Origin: Allobosea lathyri
Lineage (GTDB): Bacteria; Pseudomonadota; Alphaproteobacteria; Rhizobiales; Beijerinckiaceae
DNA length: 64,000 nucleotides
Reading direction: 5' to 3'
Assembly: GCF_900108245.1 (NCBI RefSeq)
Contig: NZ_FNUY01000012.1
Coordinates: forward strand, 62,001-126,000
Shown: positions 1-8,746 of the stretch, one piece after another
Layout of the letters: each line of letters begins with the position of its first letter
Numbering within the stretch: the first letter of the stretch is position 1
The notes under the pieces: generated by a model
Seen by the model: only the letters and a program-made list of their open reading frames with translations
Databases searched by the model: none
What the model was told of the DNA's origin: nothing
Program-made: the position numbers and the translations under genes

Positions 1-318
1 CTGGCCTTCCAGTCGGCGGCCCAGCGGCTGATGCTGATGAAGGATGCCGATCCTGCCGAGCAGGCGCGGCTGAGCGAGCCCAGCGTCGCCGAGATGTTTG
101 CGGGGATTCGCACGCTCGGTCACCGGGTCGCGCCCAGCCGGGACATCCTGGCTGTCACCGATATCGCCTGCCCCGTGATCGGGCCGGCGGGCCATGCGCA
201 GGCGGCGATCCTTGTGCCCTGCCTGCAGCGCCATGGCGTCATGACCGACGAGAACGCGATTCTGCAGGCCCTCAAGGCCTGCTGCGTCGAGGCGGGTTCA
301 CAATTATCCTATGGCTGA
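1..318 (+). CDS. IclR-family transcriptional regulator, C-terminal fragment (5' truncated)
   Basis: The reading frame is open from base 1 and ends at TGA 316-318, so only the last 105 residues are present. The segment around TDIACPVIGPAGHAQAAILV resembles the end of the IclR effector-binding (GAF-like) domain, where a pattern of hydrophobic residue, PV, two or three residues, G and then a hydrophobic strand is typical. The DNA-binding half lies outside the window, so the family call rests on this short stretch. The gene converges on the aminopeptidase, with hairpins in between. Confidence 0.6.
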   Translation: MAFQSAAQRLMLMKDADPAEQARLSEPSVAEMFAGIRTLGHRVAPSRDILAVTDIACPVIGPAGHAQAAILVPCLQRHGVMTDENAILQALKACCVEAGSQLSYG

Positions 319-335
319 GCGCGCGAAGGGCTAGA

Positions 336-380
336 GCATCGGCCCGAAAAGTGGAGCGCGGTTTTCGGGAAAGCCGATGC
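336..380. repeat. Palindromic intergenic repeat (REP-like hairpin)
   Basis: Outer arms GCATCGGC (336-343) and GCCGATGC (373-380) enclose CCGAAAA (344-350) and TTTTCGG (362-368), giving an interrupted stem. I recognise this as a common dispersed intergenic element of Rhizobiales genomes; that recognition comes from memory and was not searched. Confidence 0.6.
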
Positions 381-396
381 AAAATCAAAAGCTTAA

Positions 397-431
397 AGCA
401 TAGAGCCGAATAGGATATTCGGTCCTATGCT
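397..431. terminator. Long hairpin between convergent genes, probable bidirectional terminator
   Basis: AGCATAG (397-403) pairs with CTATGCT (425-431), and CCGAATA (406-412) pairs with TATTCGG (416-422). It lies between the convergent IclR gene and the aminopeptidase. No long T-run follows on either strand, so it may stop transcripts only weakly or belong to the adjacent repeat. Confidence 0.5.
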
Positions 432-448
432 GTAAGCCCCGAGGGCGT

Positions 449-1705
449 TCAGGCCCATTCGCCCTTGCGGAATACCGGCACGCGACGCCCATCGGCATGG
501 ACGCCGTCGATGTCGACCTTGTCGGAGCCGATCATCCAGTCGATATGGATGAAGCTCTTGTTGCCGCCCTGTGCCGCGATCTGCTCGGGGGTGAGGCTTG
601 CGCCATCGACGAAGCATTTCGAGTAGCACTGGCCGAGCGCGATGTGGCAGGAGGCGTTCTCGTCGAACAGCGTGTTGAAGAACAGCAACCCGCTCTTCGA
701 GATCGGGGAGGAGTGCGGCACCAGCGCGACCTCACCGAGGCGACGCGCGCCCTCGTCGGTATCGAGCACCTTGTTCAGCACCTCCTCGCCCCGCGCGGCC
801 TTGGCCTCGACGATGCGTCCCGCCTCGAAGCGCACCGAGATCTCGTCGATCAGCGTGCCCTGATAGGAGAGCGGCTTCGTGCTGCTGACGTAACCGTCGA
901 CCCGCCTTGCGTGGGGCGTGGTAAAGACCTCCTCGGTCGGGATGTTGGGGTTGCAGGTGATGCCGTTCTTGGCGGTCGAGGCACCGCCCTGCCATTCATG
1001 GCCTTCGGCGAGCCCGATCGTCAGGTCGGTTCCGGGGCCGGAGAAATGCAGGGCGTGGAAACGCTGGCCATTGAGCCATTGCGAGCGAGTGCGCAGCGCC
1101 GCGTTATGGGCGGCCCAGGCCGCGACCGGATCGTCATTGTCGACGCGGGAGGCGGCGAAGATCGCCTCGGCCAGGCGGCCGACCGCGACGTCCTCCTCAT
1201 CGCCCGGGAAAACCTCGCGAGCCCAGGACGCGCCGGGATAGGCGATGATGTTCCAATTGATGTCGAAGCCGGCAATCTTTTCCAGCGCCGGCTGATAGGC
1301 CATCGAATTGGCCTTGCTGGCGCGCGAAACCTTGGCCGCATCCTGGCCCGCCATCAGCATCGGGGTGTCGCCGACGATGGCGAGGCGCGCGGTGTTGGTC
1401 GCGAAGGCCTTGGCGACGCCGTCATGGAGCCAGCCGGGCGCCTTGTCGAAGCTTTCGTCGGGAGCGAAACGATAGCGTGCCAGCGTGATCTCCTCATCGG
1501 AGAAGATCGGCGTGACCAGGCCGGCCCCGGCCTTGTAGGCGTGCTCGGCGATCTTGCGCACCAGAGGCAGGGCCACGACCGGCGCCGTCAGGAACAGGTC
1601 CTGCCCAGGCTGGAGATTGAGCCCGACCCTGACCGCGGTTTCGGCAAGCCTGTCGAGTTTCACCGGATCGATCGAGGCGGGGAGGGTGCGCTGGTGCATG
1701 GTCAT
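449..1705 (-). CDS. M29-family metallo-aminopeptidase
   Basis: A 418-residue cytosolic dinuclear-metal aminopeptidase that removes N-terminal residues from peptides. Length and motifs fit the M29 (AmpS/AmpT, thermophilic aminopeptidase) family: a Glu in IPTEEVFTTP, a Glu in GEVALV, a His in ASCHIALG, and His plus Asp in HIDWMIG match the expected metal and catalytic positions. No signal peptide is visible. It is transcribed alone, with a divergent upstream region shared with the E1-like gene. Substrate preference cannot be read from the sequence. Confidence 0.9.
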   Translation of the reverse strand: MTMHQRTLPASIDPVKLDRLAETAVRVGLNLQPGQDLFLTAPVVALPLVRKIAEHAYKAGAGLVTPIFSDEEITLARYRFAPDESFDKAPGWLHDGVAKAFATNTARLAIVGDTPMLMAGQDAAKVSRASKANSMAYQPALEKIAGFDINWNIIAYPGASWAREVFPGDEEDVAVGRLAEAIFAASRVDNDDPVAAWAAHNAALRTRSQWLNGQRFHALHFSGPGTDLTIGLAEGHEWQGGASTAKNGITCNPNIPTEEVFTTPHARRVDGYVSSTKPLSYQGTLIDEISVRFEAGRIVEAKAARGEEVLNKVLDTDEGARRLGEVALVPHSSPISKSGLLFFNTLFDENASCHIALGQCYSKCFVDGASLTPEQIAAQGGNKSFIHIDWMIGSDKVDIDGVHADGRRVPVFRKGEWA

Positions 1706-1978
1706 CGAAACTCGCCTGGAATGAACATTCGCTTGAGAATGCCGACCGCTGATACCGTCCGCCCGCCCGGCTGTCAGCTAGAACCGGCAATCGGGATCGA
1801 CCGCCGCGGTCCGGTCAACGGCCGCTGACCGCCAGGGCATATCGTCCGCGCTGGTGTTTCCTCGCGCTGTGAGCCCTGAGTTTGGTAGAAATCGCCAAGA
1901 TGGGATGCCGGCGAACTGATCTTTGGCTCATAATGCTCGCGCATTCGTGCATGATCGAAACTTCGCTGGAGCTTTTCG

Positions 1979-4408
1979 ATGTCCGATCCTCGCCTGCCCC
2001 ATGATTCGCGCTTGCCCCATGATTCGCGCCTGCCCGTCCTTGCCGAGCTCGAGAAGAAGATCCTCTGGCTCGCGTCCTGGACGATCCACAACGCCAATCA
2101 TATCCGCGCCAGCGATGATGGCATGAAGGTAGGCGGGCACCAGGCGTCTTCGGCCTCGCTCTGCACGATCATGACCGCGCTCTACATGGCCGCGCTGCGC
2201 CCGCAGGATCGGGTCGCCGTGAAGCCGCATGCCTCTCCGATCTTCCATGCCATCAACTATCTGATGGGGTTGCAGACGCGAGAGAAGCTGGAAAATTTCC
2301 GCGGCTACAAGGGCGCGCAAAGCTATCCCTCACGCACCAAGGATATCGACGATGTCGATTTCTCGACCGGCTCGGTGGGCCTGGGTGTCGCGCAGACGCT
2401 CTTCTCCTCGCTCACGCAGGATTATGTGAAGGCGCATGGCTGGGGCGGGGACCGGCCGGACGGGCGCATGGTCGCGCTGATCGGCGATGCCGAACTCGAC
2501 GAGGGCAACATCTTCGAGGCCCTGATGGAGGGCTGGAAGCACGGCCTGCGCAACACCTGGTGGGTGATCGACTACAACCGCCAGTCGCTCGACGCGGTCA
2601 TTCGCGAGGGGCTCTACGACCGCTTCGAGCAGATGTTCAAGAATTTCGGCTGGGACGTCGTCACGCTGAAATACGGTTCGCTGCAGCAGGCCGCCTTCAG
2701 GGAGAAGGGTGGCGAGCGCCTCAAGGCCTGGATCGATTCCTGCCCGAACCAGCTCTATTCGGCGCTGACCTTCCAGGGCGGTGCGGCCTGGCGCAAGCGC
2801 CTGATGGACGATCTCGGCGATCAGGGCCCGGTCACCAAGCTGATCGAGAAGCGCAGCGATGCCGAACTTTCGAAGCTGATGTGCAATCTCGGCGGGCACG
2901 ATCTGCCATCCATCCTCGAAGCCTTCGAGGCTGTTGATCACGACCGGCCGGTCTGTTTCCTCGCCTACACCGTCAAGGGATTCGGCCTGCCGCTTGCCGG
3001 GCATAAGGACAACCATGCGGGGTTGATGACCAAGGAGCAGATGGAAGGCTTCAAGACCGCCAATGCGGTCCGTGCGGGGCATGAGTGGGATCTGTTCGAG
3101 GGGCTCGACCTGTCGGAGGCCGAGATCCGCACCTTCCTCGACAAGGTGCCGTTCTTCTCCGAGGGACGCCGGCGCTTCAGCGCGCCGCGGCTGCCGGTGC
3201 CCGAAAAGCTCGACGCGGGCATCCAAGCGACGATGTCGACGCAGATGGGCTTCGGGAAGGTGCTCGACGACATCGCCAAGCGCGGCGGCCCGCTGGCCGA
3301 CCGCATCGTCACGACGGCGCCCGACGTCACGGTTTCGACCAATCTCGGGCCGTGGGTGAACCGGCGCGGCCTGTTCGCCAAGGCCTCGATGGCGGACACT
3401 TTCAAGGACGAGCGCATCCCCTCGATGCAGAAATGGGAGTTCTCTCCCAAGGGACAGCATGTCGAGCTCGGCATCGCCGAGATGAACCTGTTCATCAACC
3501 TCTCGGCGCTGGGCCTGTCGCATTCGATCTTCGGCGAGCGGCTGATCCCGATCGGCACGCTCTACGACCCGTTCATCTCGCGCGGCCTCGATGCGCTGAA
3601 CTATGCCTGCTACCAGGATGCGCGCTTCATGGTGGTGGCGACGCCCTCCGGCGTGACGCTGGCGCCAGAAGGCGGGGCGCATCAGTCGATCGCGACGCCG
3701 CTGATCGGCATGTCGCAGGATGGGCTTTGCGCTTTCGAGCCGGCCTTCGTCGACGAACTCGCCGTGATGATGCGCTGGTCCTTCGACTACCTGCAGAAGG
3801 ACGGCGAGGGCGACCCCGACGAGCGCACCTGGCTGCGCGACGAGACCGGCGGCTCGGTCTATCTCCGGCTCTCGACGCTCCAGCTCGAACAGCCCCAGCG
3901 TGTGATGACGCCGGAGCTGGAGGGCGAGATCATCGACGGGGCCTACTGGCTGCGCAAGCCCGGCCCCAACGCCTCGGTGGTGATCGCCTATACCGGCGCC
4001 GTCGCGGCAGAAGCGATCGAGGCCGTGGGGCTGCTCGGTGAGGATCGGCGCGATGTCGGCCTGCTCGCCATCACCTCGGCTGACCGGCTCAATGCCGGCT
4101 GGCAGGCCGCCGAGCGAGCGCGCCAGCGCGGCAACCATCAGGCGACCAGCCATATCGAGCGCCTGCTCGGGGATTTGTCACGTGATTGCGGGATCGTCTC
4201 CGTGCTGGACGGCCATCCGGCGACACTGGCCTGGCTCGGCAGCGTGCACGGCCACAGGCAGAAGGCGCTCGGCGTCGAGCATTTCGGCCAGACCGGAACG
4301 GTTGCCGACCTCTACCGGCATTTCGGTATCGATGCGAATGCGATCGTGCACGCGGCGCAAGCTGCAGCTCCGGGCCGGCCGGTGCGCTATCTCAAGGCGC
4401 TGCCGTAA
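1979..4408 (+). CDS. Pyruvate dehydrogenase E1-like ThDP enzyme (homodimeric type)
   Basis: An 809-residue thiamine-diphosphate enzyme of the AceE/transketolase type, predicted to decarboxylate a 2-oxo acid. The ThDP/Mg motif runs from GDAELDEGN (residues 169-177) to N200 in IDYN. The central and C-terminal parts carry transketolase-like pyrimidine-binding and C-terminal domains (for example ELGIAEMNLF). E. coli AceE is about 887 residues, so this is a shorter version. No E2 or E3 gene is adjacent. Most alphaproteobacteria use a heterodimeric PdhAB for the main complex, so this may be an accessory E1 or act on another 2-oxo acid. The N-terminus has a tandem RLPHDS repeat. I chose ATG 1979 because it opens a continuous frame through this repeat; a downstream start would also leave the core intact. 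Confidence 0.85.
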   Translation: MSDPRLPHDSRLPHDSRLPVLAELEKKILWLASWTIHNANHIRASDDGMKVGGHQASSASLCTIMTALYMAALRPQDRVAVKPHASPIFHAINYLMGLQTREKLENFRGYKGAQSYPSRTKDIDDVDFSTGSVGLGVAQTLFSSLTQDYVKAHGWGGDRPDGRMVALIGDAELDEGNIFEALMEGWKHGLRNTWWVIDYNRQSLDAVIREGLYDRFEQMFKNFGWDVVTLKYGSLQQAAFREKGGERLKAWIDSCPNQLYSALTFQGGAAWRKRLMDDLGDQGPVTKLIEKRSDAELSKLMCNLGGHDLPSILEAFEAVDHDRPVCFLAYTVKGFGLPLAGHKDNHAGLMTKEQMEGFKTANAVRAGHEWDLFEGLDLSEAEIRTFLDKVPFFSEGRRRFSAPRLPVPEKLDAGIQATMSTQMGFGKVLDDIAKRGGPLADRIVTTAPDVTVSTNLGPWVNRRGLFAKASMADTFKDERIPSMQKWEFSPKGQHVELGIAEMNLFINLSALGLSHSIFGERLIPIGTLYDPFISRGLDALNYACYQDARFMVVATPSGVTLAPEGGAHQSIATPLIGMSQDGLCAFEPAFVDELAVMMRWSFDYLQKDGEGDPDERTWLRDETGGSVYLRLSTLQLEQPQRVMTPELEGEIIDGAYWLRKPGPNASVVIAYTGAVAAEAIEAVGLLGEDRRDVGLLAITSADRLNAGWQAAERARQRGNHQATSHIERLLGDLSRDCGIVSVLDGHPATLAWLGSVHGHRQKALGVEHFGQTGTVADLYRHFGIDANAIVHAAQAAAPGRPVRYLKALP
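1988..2035 (+). repeat. 18-bp tandem repeat in the E1 N-terminus
   Basis: An 18-bp unit containing CTGCCCCATGATTCGCG (second copy CTTGCCCC...) occurs about 2.5 times and encodes RLPHDS-RLPHDS-RLP at residues 5-19. The unit length keeps the frame, so copy number could vary without breaking the gene. Confidence 0.75.
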
Positions 4409-4419
4409 CAGGCGCCAAG

Positions 4420-4444
4420 CATGGTCGGCGGCGTGCCGACCATG
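4420..4444 (+). terminator. Hairpin after the E1-like gene
   Basis: CATGGTCGGC (4420-4429) pairs with GCCGACCATG (4435-4444) around a 5-base loop, 12 bases after the stop codon. No T-run follows. The core ATGGTCGG/CCGACCAT recurs at 40158-40180, so it may be a small dispersed hairpin rather than a classical terminator. Confidence 0.45.
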
Positions 4445-4473
4445 TCGATCGCACCCAGAGCGAAGATCGCGTT

Positions 4474-4505
4474 CAAAACGAAAATGCTCGCCCAAGGGCG
4501 AGCAT
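4474..4505 (-). terminator. Rho-independent terminator of the 101-aa secreted protein gene
   Basis: ATGCTCGCCC (4484-4493) and GGGCGAGCAT (4496-4505) form a 10-bp stem. Read on the minus strand, it is followed by TTTTCGTTTTG. It lies about 55 bases beyond the minus-strand stop at 4561. Confidence 0.75.
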
Positions 4506-4560
4506 GACGCGGGAACGTTGTCGTCTCACCGAGATGCCCGGGGCGCGACAACGGAAGACG

Positions 4561-4866
4561 TCAGAAGCGCGGGGTCGCGAAGGTATTGGCGAACGGGTTG
4601 CGGCCCGCGCCGATGCGGGCGGGCAGGACGCCTTCGCCGTAGAACTCGGCCGTGCTGGCATAGACCGGCGAGGTGGTGAAATGCTGGCTGGCATACTGGT
4701 TCATCGACCCGACCGGGACGACGTTGCCCATATCGAAATAGCTGCGCTTCTGCACGGTGATCCGCAGCGGCCCGCGGCGGCTCTGGGCCTCCGCCAGGGT
4801 GGCCATGACGGTCGACGCCGCCATCGATACGGCGAGAACGGCTGCGAGGCGCTTGAGCGAAAGCAT
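4561..4866 (-). CDS. Small exported protein of unknown function
   Basis: A 101-residue product with a clear N-terminal signal peptide: basic MLSLKRL, a hydrophobic core, and a likely cleavage after TLAEA near residue 27. The mature part is short, basic and rich in aromatic and small residues (RSYFDMGN, GRNPFANTF). It has no cysteines and I recognise no domain. A strong terminator follows it, so it is probably its own transcription unit. Export to the periplasm is inferred from the signal peptide. Confidence 0.7.
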   Translation of the reverse strand: MLSLKRLAAVLAVSMAASTVMATLAEAQSRRGPLRITVQKRSYFDMGNVVPVGSMNQYASQHFTTSPVYASTAEFYGEGVLPARIGAGRNPFANTFATPRF

Positions 4867-4955
4867 GACGACGACTCCAAAAAAAGCGGCGACCCGCTGA
4901 ATATAAGTACGAGAAGGGCTGGTTGAAGCCTAGCCTACCGTAGTTAACGATTTTG

Positions 4956-5750
4956 TCAGTTCGACCACAGCGGAAACGCTTCGCCCGAGCGGCCGTTCAT
5001 CCGGACGACGCCACCATTGCGATCGCGGACGACCTGGCGCGTGCCCGATGGATAGAACGTCGAGTTCGAGCAAGTCGGCGCCTTCGTGGCCCGGGCAGCG
5101 AGATAGGCCAGCGCCGGCGATTTGCGCTCGCCCTGCTGAAGTTTCAGGCGATCGATCATGCAGGCAAGGGGTCCGGCATCTGCGGTCTGCAGGCCGGCCG
5201 CGCAATAGAAACCACCGAGCGCGAATTCGGAGGTCTCGAAAGCGTTGCGGAATGCAATGCAGGTTCGGGTGCGCCCGTCGTTCTCGCGATAGATAAGGTC
5301 GCGCCCCGTAAAGCGGCCCCAGCGGGTGGTCATCTCGTAATGCGGGCCGCCGATCCGCGGCGACAGCACGCGCAAGGCGTCAAACTGCCAGAAAACCGGC
5401 GAGTTCAGGGTAAAGGGGTGTCCGCTTTCGCTCGGCTCGGCCAGCACCATGGCTGCGAAGGCCTGGCCGGTGCCGGGGCCACCGAACAGCCAGCCTTCCT
5501 CGCGTCCGCGGGCGGGGTGGGTCGCGATCAGCGGCGCTGCCCTGCCGCTCGCGAGCGGCTCGACAGCCCATGAGATCGTGGGCTGGCCATTGCTGATTGT
5601 CGAGACATTGCGTGAGAGCCACCAGCCGACCAGCAGGACGAGCAGAAAGACCAGCGCGCCCAGGAACAGGAAGAAAAAGCGCGCCGTGCCCATGGCGACG
5701 CGGCCGGTCGCGCCAATGATCGACATGGTCTGCAGTCTCGTCTCCGGCAT
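4956..5750 (-). CDS. Membrane-anchored protein of unknown function, paralogue of its upstream neighbour
   Basis: A 264-residue protein with one N-terminal membrane segment (ARFFFLFLGALVFLLVLL, about residues 22-39) and an extracytoplasmic remainder. It shares with the gene just upstream the arrangement TCIAFR, 14 residues, an aromatic residue plus Cys, about 12 residues, then Cys-x-IDRL. The two therefore look like tandem paralogues with conserved cysteines that could form disulfides. I chose ATG 5750 (MPETRLQ) because it lies one base after the TAA of the upstream gene, suggesting translational coupling; longer starts would overlap that gene. I do not recognise the family. Confidence 0.65.
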   Translation of the reverse strand: MPETRLQTMSIIGATGRVAMGTARFFFLFLGALVFLLVLLVGWWLSRNVSTISNGQPTISWAVEPLASGRAAPLIATHPARGREEGWLFGGPGTGQAFAAMVLAEPSESGHPFTLNSPVFWQFDALRVLSPRIGGPHYEMTTRWGRFTGRDLIYRENDGRTRTCIAFRNAFETSEFALGGFYCAAGLQTADAGPLACMIDRLKLQQGERKSPALAYLAARATKAPTCSNSTFYPSGTRQVVRDRNGGVVRMNGRSGEAFPLWSN

Positions 5751-5751
5751 G

Positions 5752-6876
5752 TTACCGCTTGGCGCTCGATTTCGGCTTGGCCGGCTCGGCGACAGCCGCG
5801 CTTTTCGTGCGCAAGGCTGGCGCCGTGCCGTCCGCATCGAGCCAGGAGACCTTGCGACCGGTGGCTGAAAGCCGTTGCGGTGCGCAGGCCGGCTGGCGGT
5901 TCGTTTCGGTTCTGGCGAACTCGCTGCGAAGAACATTGTCGTCGCCGGCATTGAGCAGGTCGAGCCGATCGATCAGGCAGATCAGCTGCTGCCTGTCGGC
6001 GGGTTTCGCCGCGCCGCACCACCAGCCGCTCATGGCGAGCGGCACGGAGCCTGGGCTCATCCGGAAGGCGATGCAGGTCCGGTCGACTGCGCCATCGCTC
6101 AGCACGGTGTCGGTGGTTTCGGCGGGGCCGAACCGCGTCTGGATCGCGATCGGGGCGCTGCTGCGCTGAACCGCCATGCCGCGCGCGGCGGCCTCGCGCA
6201 CCAGCGCGATCATGAAGGAATGGGGCTGATCGCCGCCTCGATGCTCCACCTGGAGGCGCAGCAGGAGATGCGGCTTCTCCTCGGCGAAGGCGCCAAAAGC
6301 CAAGACATCCTCGCGCCGCGAACCATCCTGGTTCCGGCGTGCCTCGTAGGTTGTCGGTTCGCGGTCGAGCTCCGGCGATTGCAGCCCGAACATGGCGATG
6401 GGGCGTTCGATCCTGACCCAGCTGTCGGCGCCGCCGGGCAGATGGCGTGGGTCCCGGCGCACGTCGCGAACGGGGTGGACCTCCTGCTCCGGCTGAACGG
6501 AGAGGCTGGCCAGCGTCGCCTCGCCGCCATTGGCCGAGAGCCCGGTCACGAGTGCGGCCGCCAGGCCGATCCCGCTCATCGCGGCGACACTGCGCCAGAG
6601 AAGGCCACCTGTCAGGCTCAGGCCCCGGCGCCTCGCCAGGGCAGCGAGGCCACGCAAGATCAACGTAAAGCCGGCTTCGATCATGTCGGCGACCCGGATC
6701 AGCGCGCCGGCCAGATCGGCTTTCGCAAACTGTGAGCGAGCCTTGCCCGCCAGACGCGCGATATCCCGAGCCAGCAGCCTGAGCAGCAGCCTGATCCGCG
6801 TAAGCAGAAGCGATGGAATATGACCCGACACGACCTGCACCCGAACTCCAGCGTCGCGCCAGGCGCGACCGTCCAC
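5752..6876 (-). CDS. Membrane protein of unknown function, upstream paralogue of the pair
   Basis: A 374-residue protein with a basic N-terminal third (repeated R-L-L patterns, residues 25-85), a membrane segment near SVAAMSGIGLAAALVTGL, and an extracytoplasmic C-terminal region. The block RTCIAFR...SGWWC...CLIDRL matches the downstream protein. The C-terminus is Lys/Ala/Pro rich (AEPAKPKSSAKR). The start is uncertain: several downstream Met or Leu codons are possible and no strong ribosome site is visible. Function is unknown; the tandem arrangement suggests the two products act together. Confidence 0.55.
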   Translation of the reverse strand: MDGRAWRDAGVRVQVVSGHIPSLLLTRIRLLLRLLARDIARLAGKARSQFAKADLAGALIRVADMIEAGFTLILRGLAALARRRGLSLTGGLLWRSVAAMSGIGLAAALVTGLSANGGEATLASLSVQPEQEVHPVRDVRRDPRHLPGGADSWVRIERPIAMFGLQSPELDREPTTYEARRNQDGSRREDVLAFGAFAEEKPHLLLRLQVEHRGGDQPHSFMIALVREAAARGMAVQRSSAPIAIQTRFGPAETTDTVLSDGAVDRTCIAFRMSPGSVPLAMSGWWCGAAKPADRQQLICLIDRLDLLNAGDDNVLRSEFARTETNRQPACAPQRLSATGRKVSWLDADGTAPALRTKSAAVAEPAKPKSSAKR

Positions 6877-7330
6877 TCATACTCGACTGCATCGTGCTGG
6901 AGCGGGCGTCGCTGTCGCGTTACCGCGCGGCGGGAATCGGCGGGCAGCGTGAACGGCCGGTCAAGAAGCAGGGTTAATGTGAGGAGCCATGAAGATCTGA
7001 CCGTCCGGACCGGGTCATGCGCAGGTCTTGCGGGGAGATTGACTTTTCGTCGCCGCGGGTGTTCTGAGACGGGCGTGGCGCGCGGGAGAACCCTCGGGCG
7101 CCGCCGCGAATGTTTCAGCCCTTCGGGATTGGCCCTGTGACTGTCCGTCTTACGACGAAACGCACGACCAAAACGACGACCGGTAAAACGGTTACGTCGC
7201 GCTGACGCTTCGCCTCGGTTCCGGGCCCTCCCCCCCCGGCGGGGGTAGTCCGCCAAACCCGCCAGATGCGATGCGCGGGCCGGCATCCCCGGGGGAGACC
7301 AAACGGGTTTCATCCAAAAGGAACATCACA
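6877..7330. other. Intergenic region without a supported gene
   Basis: About 450 bases between the divergent membrane-protein pair and asd. Short frames on both strands lack domain-like composition. A C-run followed by GGCGGGGG (about 7229-7247) and imperfect CGACGA repeats near 7150-7200 are the only visible structure. It probably holds promoters for both directions, but I see no convincing -35/-10 pair. Confidence 0.5.
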
Positions 7331-8365
7331 ATGAGCTTCAAGGTCGCGATCGTCGGCGCCACCGGCAATGTGGGCCACGAGATGCTCGACATCCTGGCCG
7401 AGCGCGCCTTCCCGGTCAGCGAAGTCGTGGCGCTCGCATCCTCCCGCTCGATCGGGACGGAGGTCTCCTTCGGCGACAGGACGCTGAAGGTGAAGGCGCT
7501 CGAGCATTACGACTTCTCCGACACCGATATCTGCCTGATGTCGGCCGGCGGCGAGGTGTCCAAGGAATGGTCGCCCAAGATCGGCGCGCAGGGCTGCGTC
7601 GTGATCGACAACTCCTCGGCCTGGCGCATGCACCCCGACGTGCCGCTGATCGTTCCCGAGGTGAATGCAGCAGCCGCTGCCGGTTTCACCAAGATGAACA
7701 TCATCGCCAATCCGAACTGCTCGACCGCGCAGCTCGTGGTGGCGCTGAAGCCGCTGCACGACAAGTATGTGATCAAGCGCGTCGTCGTCTCGACCTATCA
7801 GTCGGTCTCTGGCGCCGGCAAGGAGGCGATGGATGAGCTCTTCAACCAGACGCGCTCGATCTTTGCCGCCGGCGAGATGGTGACCAAGAAGTTCCCCAAG
7901 CGCATCGCCTTCAACCTCATTCCGCAGATCGACGTCTTCATGGAGGACGGCTTCACCAAGGAAGAGTGGAAGATGATGGCGGAGACGAAGAAGATCCTCG
8001 ATCCCAAGATCAAGCTGACCGCGACCTGCGTGCGCGTGCCGGTCTTCGTCAGCCATTCCGAGAGCGTCAACATCGAGTGCGAGAAGCCGGTCACGGCCGA
8101 TGAGGCGCGCGAGCTGCTGAGGACCTCGCCTGGCGTGCTGGTGATCGATAAGCACGAGCCCGGCGGCTACATCACGCCTCATGAGGCGGCCGGCGAGGAC
8201 GCGACCTATATCTCTCGCATCCGCGAGGACAATACGGTCGAGAACGGGCTCGCCTTCTGGTGCGTCTCCGACAATCTGCGCAAGGGCGCGGCGCTGAACG
8301 CGGTGCAGATCGCGGAAGTGCTGGTCAACCGCAAGCTGATCCAGCCGCGCAAGCAGGCCGCCTGA
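7331..8365 (+). CDS. asd: Aspartate-semialdehyde dehydrogenase
   Basis: A 344-residue cytosolic enzyme that reduces aspartyl-4-phosphate to aspartate-4-semialdehyde with NADPH, the branch point to lysine, diaminopimelate, threonine and methionine. The NADP-binding GATGNVG is at residues 9-15 and the catalytic Cys is C130 in NPNCST. The substrate-binding segments SGAGKEAMDEL and RVPVFVSHSE are present. Length is normal. I chose ATG 7331 over an in-frame upstream extension because AAAAGGAA lies about 10 bases before it and the protein then starts directly at the Rossmann strand. A terminator follows. Confidence 0.95.
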   Translation: MSFKVAIVGATGNVGHEMLDILAERAFPVSEVVALASSRSIGTEVSFGDRTLKVKALEHYDFSDTDICLMSAGGEVSKEWSPKIGAQGCVVIDNSSAWRMHPDVPLIVPEVNAAAAAGFTKMNIIANPNCSTAQLVVALKPLHDKYVIKRVVVSTYQSVSGAGKEAMDELFNQTRSIFAAGEMVTKKFPKRIAFNLIPQIDVFMEDGFTKEEWKMMAETKKILDPKIKLTATCVRVPVFVSHSESVNIECEKPVTADEARELLRTSPGVLVIDKHEPGGYITPHEAAGEDATYISRIREDNTVENGLAFWCVSDNLRKGAALNAVQIAEVLVNRKLIQPRKQAA

Positions 8366-8392
8366 GGCTGCCGGACGGCGCTGTTGTTTTAT

Positions 8393-8419
8393 AAAGGCGG
8401 GCCGCGTGCCCGCCTTTTT
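8393..8419 (+). terminator. Rho-independent terminator after asd
   Basis: AAAGGCGGG (8393-8401) and CCCGCCTTT (8409-8417) form a perfect 9-bp stem with a 7-base loop, followed by TTC. It lies 28 bases past the asd stop. Confidence 0.85.
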
Positions 8420-8480
8420 CATATTCGCCGTTTCCTCGGCGCGCTTCTTGGGTCTCAGAGATGCGTCGAGATTGCCCTCA

Positions 8481-8598
8481 GCCCTCATCCTGAGGAGCTA
8501 TTCGCCGAGGATGGCGTCTCGAAGGATGCTTCAGGAGGCTCCTGCGACAGCTGGACCATCCTTCGAAACGCCGCTTCGCGGCTCCTCAGGATGAGGGC
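8481..8598. repeat. Large palindromic intergenic repeat
   Basis: Perfect 18-bp arms GCCCTCATCCTGAGGAGC (8481-8498) and its complement (8581-8598) flank inner arms GGCGTCTCGAAGGATG (8513-8528) and CATCCTTCGAAACGCC (8557-8572, one mismatch). The compound palindrome is about 118 bp and non-coding. It looks like a REP/BIME-type dispersed element and fills most of the asd to DMT-transporter gap. Confidence 0.8.
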
Positions 8599-8746
8599 TC
8601 GAATTCTTTGACATCTGCCAGTGGTTTCCCGTCGCGCCCGCGCATGGGCGCCGTGCCGCCTTTGCGCGGCGGTTGCGCGTCGAATCTGCTAGCGTTCGGG
8701 ATCATCACGACGTGCCAGTCCCTTGCCCCGCCCCATTCCCTCCGAA

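Noticed and set aside
497..1828. Long open frame (443 codons) opposite the M29 aminopeptidase
   Set aside because: It is antisense to a clear gene, His/Arg/Gly-rich and domain-free: the usual GC-rich shadow frame.
2330..4153. 607-codon minus-strand open frame opposite the E1-like gene
   Set aside because: It mirrors a conserved ThDP enzyme, has shadow composition and no domain.
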